Part shown: piece by piece, positions 29,692-37,767 of the stretch
Layout of the letters: every line of letters starts with the position of its first letter
Position numbering within the stretch: position 1 is the stretch's first letter
Assembly (NCBI RefSeq): GCF_021531665.1
Contig: NZ_JADYUH010000004.1
Location: 36,360-100,359, forward strand
DNA: 64,000 bases
Direction: 5' to 3'
From: Prevotellamassilia timonensis
GTDB lineage: Bacteria; Bacteroidota; Bacteroidia; Bacteroidales; Bacteroidaceae
Translations under genes and position numbers: made by a program
The notes under the pieces: model-generated
Seen by the model: the letters and a program-made list of their open reading frames with translations, nothing else
The model's database searches: none
Told to the model about the DNA's origin: nothing

Positions 29692-29754
29692 TTCTTCATT
29701 TTCCTCGCCACGGCTGACAAACATTTTGTCCGCCGTGGCGAGGAAAATGAAGAA
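29692..29754. terminator. Long perfect stem-loop between convergent genes
   Basis: A perfect 23-bp inverted repeat (TTCTTCATTTTCCTCGCC and on) encloses a 17-base loop that itself holds GACAAA/TTTGTC. It lies between the nuclease and the convergent DUF3109 gene and can serve both as a terminator. The stem is unusually long and has no mismatch. Confidence 0.7.
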
Positions 29755-29770
29755 AGTTGTTTTAGGTTGT

Positions 29771-30355
29771 TCATTGCTCCGTTTCAAGGAAGTGGTGTGC
29801 GGCGACGCAGAGTTCGTCATACCATTCCTTGCCGAAACGTTCAATGAGCGGTTCGCGAAGAAACTCGTAGATTCGCAAGTTCAGTTCGCGTCCTTTGCTG
29901 ATAGCGTCGTGGCAAACCGCCCAGCGATGATATTGCAAGCCGACTTGCCCGTTTCTGAATCGCTTTTCCCGAATCGGGTAGAGGGCACAGGAAATCGGCT
30001 TGCGCCATGAAGTCTTTCCCTCTCGGAACGCTTTGTCCGCCGCACAGAAACAGCAACCGTCAGAGTTGTAGCACGTGAAGACGCAATCTCTGCCATCCAC
30101 AATGCTCGTGACGAGGTCGCCGTCGGCATCCGTGCAGGCGACGCCGTGGCGGTCAATCACCGACTGCGCCTTCGCACTCAAGTCCTGCCAAACGTCGTCC
30201 AGCACATTTTCCATCTCAGCCACCTCTTCCATGAGGAGAGGAGCGCCGCTGTCGCCTTCCACACAACAAATGCCTTTGCACTTCTCAAGATCGCAGCAGA
30301 AAAACTCGGTGATGATTTCGGAAGTGAGAATCACCTCCCCAATTTGAAGTATCAT
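29771..30355 (-). CDS. DUF3109 family cysteine-rich protein
   Basis: The 194-residue protein is rich in Cys, with FFCCDLEKCKGICC near the start, then CVFTCYNSDGCCFCAADKA and CALYPIRE. These are typical of DUF3109, related to YkgJ-type proteins that bind metal or a cluster. No membrane segment is present. The function is not known. It lies 11 bases after the stop of ung and is probably transcribed with it. Confidence 0.85.
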   Translation of the reverse strand: MILQIGEVILTSEIITEFFCCDLEKCKGICCVEGDSGAPLLMEEVAEMENVLDDVWQDLSAKAQSVIDRHGVACTDADGDLVTSIVDGRDCVFTCYNSDGCCFCAADKAFREGKTSWRKPISCALYPIREKRFRNGQVGLQYHRWAVCHDAISKGRELNLRIYEFLREPLIERFGKEWYDELCVAAHHFLETEQ

Positions 30356-30366
30356 AGTGCAGTTGA

Positions 30367-31029
30367 TTACCAGTTAATGGGAATAATGCCGTGAGCAATG
30401 AGGTAGTCGTTGCAGCGGCTGAAATGATGATTGCCGAAGAAGCCGTGATAGGCAGAAAGAGGGGAAGGGTGGGCTGAGCAAAGCACCAGATGACGCTCGC
30501 GGTCAATCACGCGTCCCTTCTTCTGTGCGCTTGCTCCCCAGAGGATGAAGACGAGGTGCTCGCGGGAGGCGTTCAATCTCGCAATGACGGCGTCCGTGAA
30601 TGTTTCCCAGCCGTGGTTCTGGTGAGATGCCGCTTGGTGCGCCCGCACCGTCAGCGTGGCGTTCAGAAGCAAAACCCCTTGCTCCGCCCAGCGTCGCAGA
30701 CTGCCGTGCGTCGGTTGCTGCCGCCCCGTGTCAGCCTCTATTTCGTTGAAAATGTTTACCAAGGAAGGCGGCAACTTCACACCTTCCTTGACGGAGAAGC
30801 ACAAACCTTCCGCTTGTCCTTCGCCGTGATAGGGGTCCTGTCCGATGATGACCACCTTCACTTTGTCAAAGGGACAAAGGTTGAAGGCGTTGAATATCTC
30901 GTTGCCGGGAGGGAAACAAGGACCTTGGCGATACTCTTCTCTGACGAAGTCGGTCAAGGTCTTGAAATAGGGTGCGTCAAACTCGGCTTGCAGTTCTTGC
31001 TCCCAAGATGGGTCTATTTTCACTTTCAT
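30367..31029 (-). CDS. ung: Uracil-DNA glycosylase
   Basis: Family 1 UDG removes uracil from DNA. The 220 residues carry the water-activating GQDPYHGEGQAEGL, the motif LLLNATLTVRAHQAASHQNH and the DNA-contact motif HPSPLSAYHGF. The start giving MKVKIDPSWE was preferred; the frame upstream runs into sequence with no family similarity. It is complete and normal in length. Confidence 0.96.
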   Translation of the reverse strand: MKVKIDPSWEQELQAEFDAPYFKTLTDFVREEYRQGPCFPPGNEIFNAFNLCPFDKVKVVIIGQDPYHGEGQAEGLCFSVKEGVKLPPSLVNIFNEIEADTGRQQPTHGSLRRWAEQGVLLLNATLTVRAHQAASHQNHGWETFTDAVIARLNASREHLVFILWGASAQKKGRVIDRERHLVLCSAHPSPLSAYHGFFGNHHFSRCNDYLIAHGIIPINW

Positions 31030-31236
31030 GTTTGCAAAATTACGTTTTCGACGCCACTTGAGCTTCACCGTTCCTCAAAAAAACACGCTTCGCTCACAAG
31101 AACGGCATTAAAAGCGCAAAGAAAAGTTAGGAAACAAGGTAAAAACAGCCTCTTCGGCGCAGTTATTCTTTTCAAAGTGAAAATAAAGTGCCATCTTTGC
31201 AACCTAAATTCACATTTCAAGACTCCCGCGCAAAGA

Positions 31237-31270
31237 GTGGGGAGTAGCTCAACCCGAGAGAGCAACCTAA
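31237..31270 (+). other. tRNA-like D-arm fragment
   Basis: The sequence GTAGCTCA...GAGAGAGCA resembles the 5' half of a tRNA, with GCTC pairing GAGC around an 8-9 base loop. No acceptor or anticodon arm can be completed, so it is at best a relic and may be chance. Confidence 0.2.
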
Positions 31271-31289
31271 AACGCGCACTACGTCCTAC

Positions 31290-32147
31290 ATGTTCACAGG
31301 TAAGCCTATACATATTATATATTGTCTCCCGATTCTTCTCGTTTCGGTTTTTTTCGGCTGCTCTCAGAAAAAAACGCACATTGACGAAGAAGCATTGCAG
31401 GAACTGACCGACTCCCTTCCCGAAGCACCGGAAGACCAGGTCAAAGCACTGACCGAGGTGGAAGACCCTGACAGCGTGGACCCCGCCGTGCTGGGCAGAG
31501 CGGAAGGAACGTATATCTATATTTCCAAACCCAAAATGCGCCTCTACGTCGTGAACCGAAAAGACAGCGTGCTCTTCTCCTGCGGCATCGCCTGTGGTGC
31601 GAAAAAAGGAAACAAGGAAGAACATGGAGACTATCGGACGCCCGAAGGCAGATTCCGCGTCGTGGGCATCTACGAAAGCACAGACTGGATTCACAAAACT
31701 CGCGACGGCAGAAAGGTGAAGGGATGCTATGGTCCCTACTTCCTCAGTCTCGCCACCGGAAAGTTTGCCGGCATCGGCATCCACGGCACCAACGCGCCGA
31801 GAAGCATCGGCAGAAGAGCCTCCGAGGGCTGCATCCGGGTCAACACGAACCACATCATCTATTTGAAAAAGAACTATGCCTACTGCGGCATGAGGGTCAT
31901 CATCTCCGGAGAAACGGAGCGTTTGCCCGAATTCATCGGACTCGGCGCAGAAGACCGACTCACTCCGGCGCAGATTGCGCGCCTCATCGCAGACTCCATT
32001 GCCCGCGTCGCCGAGGCAGACAGCCTCAGACGACTGGACTCCCTCGCTGCCGTAAAAGTGGCAGAAGAAAAAGTAGCCACCGCCGACAGCCTTGCTGCCA
32101 CCCGCATTGCCGCTGACAGCCTTTCCGCCACCCGCGAGGAAGAATGA
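31290..32147 (+). CDS. L,D-transpeptidase (YkuD domain) lipoprotein
   Basis: The 285-residue protein has a signal sequence ending in a lipobox cysteine (SVFFGCSQ). The YkuD domain has His165 in IGIHGTN and the catalytic Cys181 in ASEGCIRVN, the arrangement needed for 3-3 cross-links in peptidoglycan or for attaching lipoproteins. The tail is a run of Ala/Asp/Ser/Leu repeats (IADSIARVAEADSLRRLDSL type), probably a coiled coil. It is the only enzyme of its type in the window. Confidence 0.92.
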   Translation: MFTGKPIHIIYCLPILLVSVFFGCSQKKTHIDEEALQELTDSLPEAPEDQVKALTEVEDPDSVDPAVLGRAEGTYIYISKPKMRLYVVNRKDSVLFSCGIACGAKKGNKEEHGDYRTPEGRFRVVGIYESTDWIHKTRDGRKVKGCYGPYFLSLATGKFAGIGIHGTNAPRSIGRRASEGCIRVNTNHIIYLKKNYAYCGMRVIISGETERLPEFIGLGAEDRLTPAQIARLIADSIARVAEADSLRRLDSLAAVKVAEEKVATADSLAATRIAADSLSATREEE

Positions 32148-32231
32148 ACCGTCGCTCGCCACACAAAAAAAGTCTTCGTGTGCAACACCTCGGGTCAAAT
32201 TTTCTCTCAATCAAAAAAGTTCTTAATTCAC

Positions 32232-32263
32232 TTGTCTGCAAGAGAGTAAAGTGCTAAATTTGC
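32232..32263 (+). promoter_or_regulatory. Promoter of the NlpC/P60 gene
   Basis: CTTG, 20 bases, TAAATTTG matches the Bacteroidetes pattern. It gives a leader of about 115 bases before the GTG start. Confidence 0.6.
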
Positions 32264-32325
32264 AGCAGTTAAAGAGAAAAGAGCCTCTTTTGAAGTTCTT
32301 TTGCCCTGTTTCCAGGCTCTCTGTC

Positions 32326-32369
32326 TTCCGGAACAAAACGCGTTTCCGGTGTCTTTTTTTGTTTTATAT
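32326..32369 (+). terminator. Possible attenuator stem in the NlpC/P60 leader
   Basis: CCGGAA and TTCCGG enclose CAAAACGCGT and are followed by TGTCTTTTTTT, the form of an intrinsic terminator, but it lies upstream of the start codon. A second small stem AAAAGA/TCTTTT lies earlier in the leader. This would fit attenuation. Confidence 0.4.
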
Positions 32370-32383
32370 TAAAATCAACATCT

Positions 32384-32992
32384 GTGTTACTAAAGAAATA
32401 TGCTGTCTGTGCTGTGATGGGTCTGCTGGGAATGCTCTCAGCAGGTGCGCAGGACCTCATCCCCGAAGCACTCCCCAAACACTCACGAGCAGAAAAGAAG
32501 GTGATTGAAGTCAAAGCCGTTACACTTCCCGACTTCTCCGTGACACCCGACTTCATGAAACCGGCATCGACTGCCGCCACCACCGCCTCCAACAACTCCT
32601 TCGGAGAAAGCGTGGTGAAAACAGCACTCCAATATCTCGGCGCGCGCTATCGCTCCGGAATGCAAGGTCCCAACGCCTTCGACTGCTCCGGCTTCACCAG
32701 TTTCGTCTATGGAAGAGAGAACGTCAAAATTCTTCGTTCTTCTCGTTCGCAATACACCCAAGGCACTCCCATCAGTCAAATCGCCGACTTGAAAAAAGGC
32801 GACCTCGTCTTCTTCGGAGGCAGAGGTAGTCATCGAAGCGTCGGACACGTTGGTATCGTCACGGATGTTGATCCCGAAGGAAACAAATTCTCCTTCGTTC
32901 ACGCTAGTTCCAGCGGCGGAGTTCGCATCTCCTCCTCCAACGAAACCTACTACAGTCGCCGCTACATCGGAGCACGCCGCATCGTGGAGTGA
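32384..32992 (+). CDS. NlpC/P60 family peptidoglycan endopeptidase
   Basis: This 202-residue secreted hydrolase has a signal peptide (MLLKKYAVCAVMGLLG...SAGAQ). The C40 peptidase domain has catalytic Cys101 in FDCSGF and His155 in VGHVGIV. A later His is in FVHASSS. It probably cleaves between D-Glu and meso-diaminopimelate in peptide stems. A GTG codon is used as the start, because it gives a complete signal peptide and no ATG does. It follows the L,D-transpeptidase gene but has its own promoter. Confidence 0.9.
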   Translation: MLLKKYAVCAVMGLLGMLSAGAQDLIPEALPKHSRAEKKVIEVKAVTLPDFSVTPDFMKPASTAATTASNNSFGESVVKTALQYLGARYRSGMQGPNAFDCSGFTSFVYGRENVKILRSSRSQYTQGTPISQIADLKKGDLVFFGGRGSHRSVGHVGIVTDVDPEGNKFSFVHASSSGGVRISSSNETYYSRRYIGARRIVE

Positions 32993-33180
32993 GAAAAAAA
33001 ATACGACGCAACCCGCAGACTCGTCTCTTCACAAAAACCATAAGTGCCGCCTTCCCCAAGACGGCATTTTTCATGTCTTTCAAGGCTGTCCTATCCATCA
33101 GGTTTTGTTGTTACTGATTTCTCAGAGATAAACTTTTGTCAGTAAAAAAAGCATGGCGCATTATGTGAATGACGAGACTT

Positions 33181-33343
33181 AGTAATATAAAAAATAATAA
33201 GTTGCGTCAGATTTGAATGACATTTTCGAGGTCAGATTTTCACCCGAAGAAGGAGCATAGCCGTAGCTATGTGACTGATGAGGGAGGAAATATGGACCGA
33301 AAAGATTTTCAAAGATGATGCAGGTTATTTTTTGAGGATTACT
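33181..33343 (-). repeat. Family A dispersed element, copy 3 (163 bp)
   Basis: AGTAAT/ATTACT ends and the core GGAGCATAGCCGTAGCTATG, then TGAC. The copy abuts a truncated family B element directly. Confidence 0.88.
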
Positions 33344-33344
33344 T

Positions 33345-33475
33345 ACAAAAGGGCGCGCTGAGAAACAAAAAGAAACCAAAACGTAAACACTTTCTTTTGA
33401 ATGCTCCTTATTCCGTAATTTGTAGAACTCTCCATAATTTGTAGAACACTCCATAATTTTTTAGAACTCCCCTCA
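33345..33475. repeat. Family B remnants, truncated and repeated
   Basis: ACAAAAGGGCGCGCTGAGAAAC, AACGTAAACACTTTC and several copies of TAGAACTCTCC/TAGAACACTCC match parts of family B in reverse. The terminal motif is repeated three times. It forms the leader of the MscS gene. Confidence 0.7.
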
Positions 33476-33488
33476 ATCCTCTCTTCTT

Positions 33489-34352
33489 ATGTTCACCATC
33501 CTCAACGCAGAAATCAGTAAGCTCGACCAACTCATCACCAAACTCATCGACCTCTCCATCACCACGGGAAAACATCTCATTGCTGCTTTCCTCATCTATC
33601 TCGTCGGAAGTTTCATCATCAAACTCATCAACCGTCTCGTCGGTTCCATGCTCGAACGCCGCCACGTTGAAGTAAGCGTGCAAAGCTTCCTCAAGAGTCT
33701 GGTGAACATCCTCCTCACCATCCTGCTCATCATCTCCGTCATCAGTGCCCTCGGCATCAACACCACCTCCTTCGCTGCGCTGCTTGCTTCAGCCGGTGTC
33801 GCAGTCGGCATGGCACTCTCCGGTAACCTTCAAAACTTCGCAGGCGGTCTCGTCATCCTGCTTTTCAAACCCTATCGTGTCGGAGACTGGATTGAGGCAC
33901 AAAACGTGCAGGGACGCGTTCACGAAATCCAAATCTTCCACACCATCCTCATGACCGCCGACAACAAATTGGTCTATATCCCCAACGGAAGTCTCAGCAC
34001 CTCCGTCGTCGTGAACTATTCCAAGATGGGCGCACGCCGTGTGCAGTGGACCGTCGGCATAGACTACGGAGAAGACGTGGAAATGGTGCGTCGCAAACTC
34101 CTTGACCTCTTTGCCGCCGACGCCCGCATCCTCCAAGAGCCCGACGACAGACTCCCCTTCGTCGGAGTGGACAACCTCGGCGACAGCAGCGTGAACCTTG
34201 TCGTGAGAGTGTGGGTCAAGACGGAAGACTATTGGACGGTCTATCACGAGGTGCAGCAACACATCTACGAACTCTTCACCCGCGAAGGCATCAACATTCC
34301 CTATCCTCAACAAGTCGTGCATCTGGCGAACGACGCTCAGCCCGCCTCCTGA
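33489..34352 (+). CDS. Small-conductance mechanosensitive channel (MscS family)
   Basis: This 287-residue protein has three N-terminal membrane segments. TM3 is the pore helix (FAALLASAGVAVGMALSGNL) and leads to the beta domain with FKPYRVGDWIEAQNVQGRVH and IPNGSLSTSVVVNYS. The layout matches MscS, which opens under turgor to release solutes. The C-terminal alpha-beta domain is present. There is no other channel gene nearby. Confidence 0.94.
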   Translation: MFTILNAEISKLDQLITKLIDLSITTGKHLIAAFLIYLVGSFIIKLINRLVGSMLERRHVEVSVQSFLKSLVNILLTILLIISVISALGINTTSFAALLASAGVAVGMALSGNLQNFAGGLVILLFKPYRVGDWIEAQNVQGRVHEIQIFHTILMTADNKLVYIPNGSLSTSVVVNYSKMGARRVQWTVGIDYGEDVEMVRRKLLDLFAADARILQEPDDRLPFVGVDNLGDSSVNLVVRVWVKTEDYWTVYHEVQQHIYELFTREGINIPYPQQVVHLANDAQPAS

Positions 34353-34399
34353 CTGAAGAACAAGAAAATGAGATAAGTCTGCGAAAAAACAACGAAATC

Positions 34400-34430
34400 T
34401 TGGCGGTAATAAAATAAATGCCTACTTTTG
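34400..34430 (+). promoter_or_regulatory. Promoter of rpsU
   Basis: TTGG, 19 bases, TACTTTTG is a near-consensus Bacteroidetes promoter, 57 bases upstream of the rpsU ATG. Confidence 0.7.
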
Positions 34431-34487
34431 CACCTCGCAAGCACTATGCAAATTAAGTAATAACAAAATAAAATCACAAAACAAACA

Positions 34488-34682
34488 ATGATTGTAGTAC
34501 CCGTAAAGGAAGGCGAAAACATTGAACGCGCCCTCAAGAAATTCAAAAGAAAATTTGAACGCACCGGCATCATCAAGGAATTGCGTGCTCGTCAGCAGTT
34601 CGACAAACCCAGCGTGCTGAAGCGTTTGGCAAAAGAACACGCTGTGTATGTTCAGAAACTGAACCTCAGCAAGGAAGACTAA
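34488..34682 (+). CDS. rpsU: 30S ribosomal protein S21
   Basis: This 64-residue basic protein matches S21: VPVKEGENIERALKKFKRKF and RTGIIKELRARQQFDKPSV, with a short basic C-terminus. It binds near the anti-Shine-Dalgarno end of 16S rRNA. It has its own promoter and a strong terminator. Confidence 0.97.
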   Translation: MIVVPVKEGENIERALKKFKRKFERTGIIKELRARQQFDKPSVLKRLAKEHAVYVQKLNLSKED

Positions 34683-34720
34683 GTCCTACGCCGCGTCCCT
34701 TCCCTTTCACGGGTGCGGTT

Positions 34721-34764
34721 CGCAAAACCGTCCGACCATTTGACTTTGGTCGGACGGTTTTGCG
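34721..34764. terminator. Strong bidirectional terminator after rpsU
   Basis: CGCAAAACCGTCCGACCA pairs with TGGTCGGACGGTTTTGCG (18 bp, loop TTTGACTT) and a T-rich run follows. It also serves the convergent GH110 gene. Confidence 0.85.
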
Positions 34765-34786
34765 TTTGTTTGATTTTTGGCTCTCT

Positions 34787-36637
34787 CTATCTTACTTCCG
34801 TGGCGGGCTGAAGGTCGCAGTCCTCACAGTGTTCTGCCTTGATTTCTTCTTGGTTGAAGTGAAAGGGGGTGTAGGCGTTGGATCTTTTGAGGCGATTGCG
34901 ACGAAAGACGAGCCCCTGGGTGGATTTCACGTAGAGCAGCGGTTTGTCAAACGTTTCAAAGTTGTTGTCTTCAATGAGAATCGAGCCGCGTTTGCCGCCG
35001 TGGAAACAACGTTTCTGGTTGTGGAACTCGGGAATCTCGGGATAGATTGAAATCACGGCGTTTGTGAACTGGTAGAGCGAAGTCAGCGCGTTGGTGAAAG
35101 TGTTGCGGCGAATGATGAGGTCATGCACCGAACCGCTTTCAAACCATCCGTTGCAGTCACCGCAAAGCACGATGGCAGCGCCGGAGGTGTGGTCAAAATG
35201 ATTGTCCTCGCAGACCGTGCGACGCGGAGAACTGAAAAGTGCGCCTCGGGCGCGGTTGTTGCGAATGATGTTACGCCGAAATGTCACGGTGGGCGTAGCA
35301 CTGAGGTTTTCAATTCCCCAAAGTCCTCCGTCCTTCAGATTCTCCGGCAGTTCTTCGTGAACCGTGACGAGCATCTCTTTCACGCCCTGGAAAGAAGAGC
35401 CTTCGATGGGACGAACAGACTGAATGACGCAGCGAGCCGGATGTTCTTCCATCGTGCTGGATTGCACGAACAGAACGGTGTCGCCCGCCGCTCCCCAGTC
35501 AAAACCGTAGGATTGCCCATGCTCATAACGACAGCGCATGGTGTGCTTGTCAATCACCTCTTTGATGCGGAGGTAGATGCCGTGAACATTGATGGCGTCA
35601 TCCATGGCGTGTTCATAGAGTCCTCCTTCCGATTGGATGTGCCCACTGCACTGCGAGAAATGTGTGGCGTCAGCCTGCGTTGTGAAGTAGCGCGGGTCAC
35701 CGGCGCTACGAAGTGCTACATCAAAACCTCGCAGGGTGATGTCGTGACAGCGCTGGGCAATAAGTCCCATGCCTTCTGCATAGTGTATGGTCACTTTCTC
35801 CAAAACCGTGGCAGTGTCGTTCGCCATGAAGATGCCGGGACAGGGGCGCCAATAACTTCTCATCGCCACAATGGTGCCCGGGACAAGTCGTTTGTCCTTC
35901 CAGTTCGGTGCGAGGAGGTGGTTTCCGCCAAGGTCAATGAAGTCGCGCGTGTCAATCCAGAGATCTCCGGTGTTGAAGACGATGTGGCGAGTGTCTTTTT
36001 CAAAGGCTATGCCCGTTTGGGGCTGCATTGTCCAATCTTCGCCGTAGGTTTCCAGTGCTCCATGACTCCCTTTGCGCCACTTCACCCACGGTGCCACTTC
36101 AAAGGTGATGCCCTCTTCGGTGTTCTTCACCACTTGAACCTGGGCGATTTGCGGATTGTCGGAATCCACGCTAATTCTTTTGAGCGTGCAGTTTTTCCCA
36201 TTTCGCAGGACGATGGGCAGCATGCGTCCGTGACAGCAAATTTCTGCTCCTTGTCCATCCACAACGAGGTTCTGCCATCTGTCCAGCATGATGCCGACCG
36301 CTTTCGGCTGGTTTTGGTCATGGTTGGAAATGAAGAGCGTCTCTTTGCGGCAGTCGGCGGAGTAAAAGTGATAGACGCCTTTCTCAAGTTTCAGTTTCAG
36401 CGTTTCGCCCGGTTTCTGTTCGCTGCGCAGAACACGGAGCACGCTGTCCAGGCGTGAGGCGAGCGTTTTGTCGTTTGCGGTGTTGGGACGGATGCCTCGG
36501 TCGGCGAGTTTCACGGTTCTGCTCCCCGCGTTCGCGGTCAGCGAAACCGTTAGAAGCATACAAACCAAGGCAAGAGGATGCAGAGATTGGGTGTGACGAG
36601 AAAGAAAAACTTTCGCACTTGTGATGGCGTTTTTCAT
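34787..36637 (-). CDS. GH110 alpha-1,3-galactosidase (right-handed beta-helix)
   Basis: The 616-residue secreted protein carries a signal peptide (LALVCMLLTVSLTANA). It has a long parallel beta-helix of short strand repeats (for example FRRNIIRNNRARGALFSSP and IIRRNTFTNALTS). The segment GLYEHAMDDAINVHGIYL resembles the GH110 active-site region. GH110 enzymes remove alpha-1,3-linked galactose, as in blood-group B antigen and related host glycans. The start giving MKNAITSAKVF was chosen; a longer start 16 codons upstream is also possible. No transporter or regulator for it lies nearby. Confidence 0.75.
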   Translation of the reverse strand: MKNAITSAKVFLSRHTQSLHPLALVCMLLTVSLTANAGSRTVKLADRGIRPNTANDKTLASRLDSVLRVLRSEQKPGETLKLKLEKGVYHFYSADCRKETLFISNHDQNQPKAVGIMLDRWQNLVVDGQGAEICCHGRMLPIVLRNGKNCTLKRISVDSDNPQIAQVQVVKNTEEGITFEVAPWVKWRKGSHGALETYGEDWTMQPQTGIAFEKDTRHIVFNTGDLWIDTRDFIDLGGNHLLAPNWKDKRLVPGTIVAMRSYWRPCPGIFMANDTATVLEKVTIHYAEGMGLIAQRCHDITLRGFDVALRSAGDPRYFTTQADATHFSQCSGHIQSEGGLYEHAMDDAINVHGIYLRIKEVIDKHTMRCRYEHGQSYGFDWGAAGDTVLFVQSSTMEEHPARCVIQSVRPIEGSSFQGVKEMLVTVHEELPENLKDGGLWGIENLSATPTVTFRRNIIRNNRARGALFSSPRRTVCEDNHFDHTSGAAIVLCGDCNGWFESGSVHDLIIRRNTFTNALTSLYQFTNAVISIYPEIPEFHNQKRCFHGGKRGSILIEDNNFETFDKPLLYVKSTQGLVFRRNRLKRSNAYTPFHFNQEEIKAEHCEDCDLQPATEVR

Positions 36638-36821
36638 GTCGGATATAAAAGAATACTTGGAGGAGGGTTTAGGCGTGTTTTTCATGCGTTGTCGCCCCTT
36701 GAACGTGGAGTGAGTTCCTTTTTTCTTCTGCGAAGTTAGACAATGAAGTCAGATAATATCATACGTTGCCATGCGTTTCATAGAGATTTATTGGTCTGTT
36801 TCAAAAAAAGACACGAAAATG

Positions 36822-36852
36822 TTTGCTGGTTTCGCGGAAAGTCCTACCTTTG
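36822..36852 (+). promoter_or_regulatory. Promoter of tRNA-Asp
   Basis: TTTG, 19 bases, TACCTTTG is a perfect match to the Bacteroidetes -33/-7 consensus. Confidence 0.8.
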
Positions 36853-36880
36853 CACTCGCTTTCCGAAAGGAACGCTGATT

Positions 36881-36954
36881 GGTGCGTTAGTTCAGCTGGT
36901 TAGAATACATGCCTGTCACGCATGGGGTCACGGGTTCGAGTCCCGTACGCACCG
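36881..36954 (+). tRNA. tRNA-Asp (anticodon GTC)
   Basis: The cloverleaf is complete: acceptor GGTGCGT/ACGCACC, anticodon arm CATGC-CTGTCAC-GCATG, T-arm ACGGG-TTCGAGT-CCCGT and discriminator G. CCA is not encoded. A consensus promoter precedes it and a strong terminator follows. Confidence 0.97.
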
Positions 36955-36967
36955 CACTTTTTAAAAC

Positions 36968-37003
36968 GCAAAAGTCTCAAAGCAGATGCTTTGAGACTTT
37001 TGC
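36968..37003 (+). terminator. Terminator after tRNA-Asp
   Basis: GCAAAAGTCTCAAAGC pairs perfectly with GCTTTGAGACTTTTGC around AGAT, then a T-rich tail. Confidence 0.85.
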
Positions 37004-37196
37004 ATTTTGTTTGTTAGCGCCCGCCGTGGCCATGAATAGATCTTGTAGAAATCAATACTCATAAAGGTATAAAAATAAAACGTCCCCCGATTTGAGCATC
37101 GTTGAGAGGCTTGGGGGGTTCTCTCTCAGTTCGGTGACGGTGCTGTGACGGTGCCACGGCGTGTCATGGTTTCCAGAATCCCTCTTGTTTTTTCAA
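37004..37196. other. Intergenic gap between tRNA-Asp and tRNA-Lys
   Basis: No gene is recognised. The stretch includes GTGACGGTGC twice and a short C-rich segment. It could hold a remnant of a mobile element near tRNAs, but no integrase or att repeat is seen. Confidence 0.4.
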
Positions 37197-37201
37197 AGAA
37201 A

Positions 37202-37228
37202 AAGGTTGCAACGTGAAGTTGCAACCTT
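37202..37228 (-). terminator. Terminator after tRNA-Lys
   Basis: AAGGTTGCAA pairs with TTGCAACCTT around a 7-base loop, followed by TTTTTC on the minus strand. Confidence 0.75.
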
Positions 37229-37233
37229 GTCCG

Positions 37234-37306
37234 TGATCCGCTTGGGGCTCGAACCCAAGACCCCAACATTAAAAGTGTTGTGCTCTACCAGCTGAGCTAG
37301 CGGATC
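37234..37306 (-). tRNA. tRNA-Lys (anticodon TTT)
   Basis: Acceptor GATCCGC/GCGGATC, D-arm GCTC-AGCTGGTA-GAGC, anticodon arm CAACA-CTTTTAA-TGTTG, T-arm TTGGG-TTCGAGC-CCCAA, discriminator A. CCA is not encoded. Confidence 0.97.
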
Positions 37307-37519
37307 AACTCTATTGCTGTTAAGCGGGTGCAAAGATAGGAACTCCTTTTCATATAGACAAGCCTTTTCTATCTTTTTTTCAGGAAATGTCCAAAAAAAC
37401 GTTCGAATGAGGCTCCGTTTGCCTTCCGATAAATTCCCGTTTGCCTTCCGTTTGCCTTCCGACAGGTTCCCGTTTAGCTTCCGTTTGTTTTTCCGATGTT
37501 ATGGGAAATATACAAAAAA

Positions 37520-37553
37520 CAAGCGATGCACCCCAATCAGAGCACATCGCTTG
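37520..37553 (-). terminator. Terminator after tRNA-Pro
   Basis: CAAGCGATG pairs with CATCGCTTG and the minus strand then reads TTTTTTG. Confidence 0.75.
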
Positions 37554-37573
37554 CAAATCATTTTCAAAACGGG

Positions 37574-37646
37574 TCGGAAAGAGGCGACTCGAACGCCCGA
37601 CCCCTACGTCCCGAACGTAGTGCGCTACCAACTGCGCTACTTTCCG
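37574..37646 (-). tRNA. tRNA-Pro (anticodon CGG)
   Basis: Acceptor CGGAAAG/CTTTCCG, D-arm GCGC-AGTTGGTA-GCGC, anticodon arm CTACG-TTCGGGA-CGTAG, T-arm GGGCG-TTCGAGT-CGCCT (one G-T pair), discriminator A. Confidence 0.95.
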
Positions 37647-37767
37647 ATTTCACGCTGCAAAATTAGGGTGTTTTTTCCGAACTTCCAAAATCTTTTTGAG
37701 AAAAGTGAGTTTTGGGCATCACAAAGGCGCTTTCTGCTGTGATGGCTAAGGCTGTTTGCGTTGCGCC

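Noticed and set aside
37004..37196. Integrated element next to the tRNA genes
   Set aside because: No integrase frame or direct repeat of the tRNA 3' end was found.
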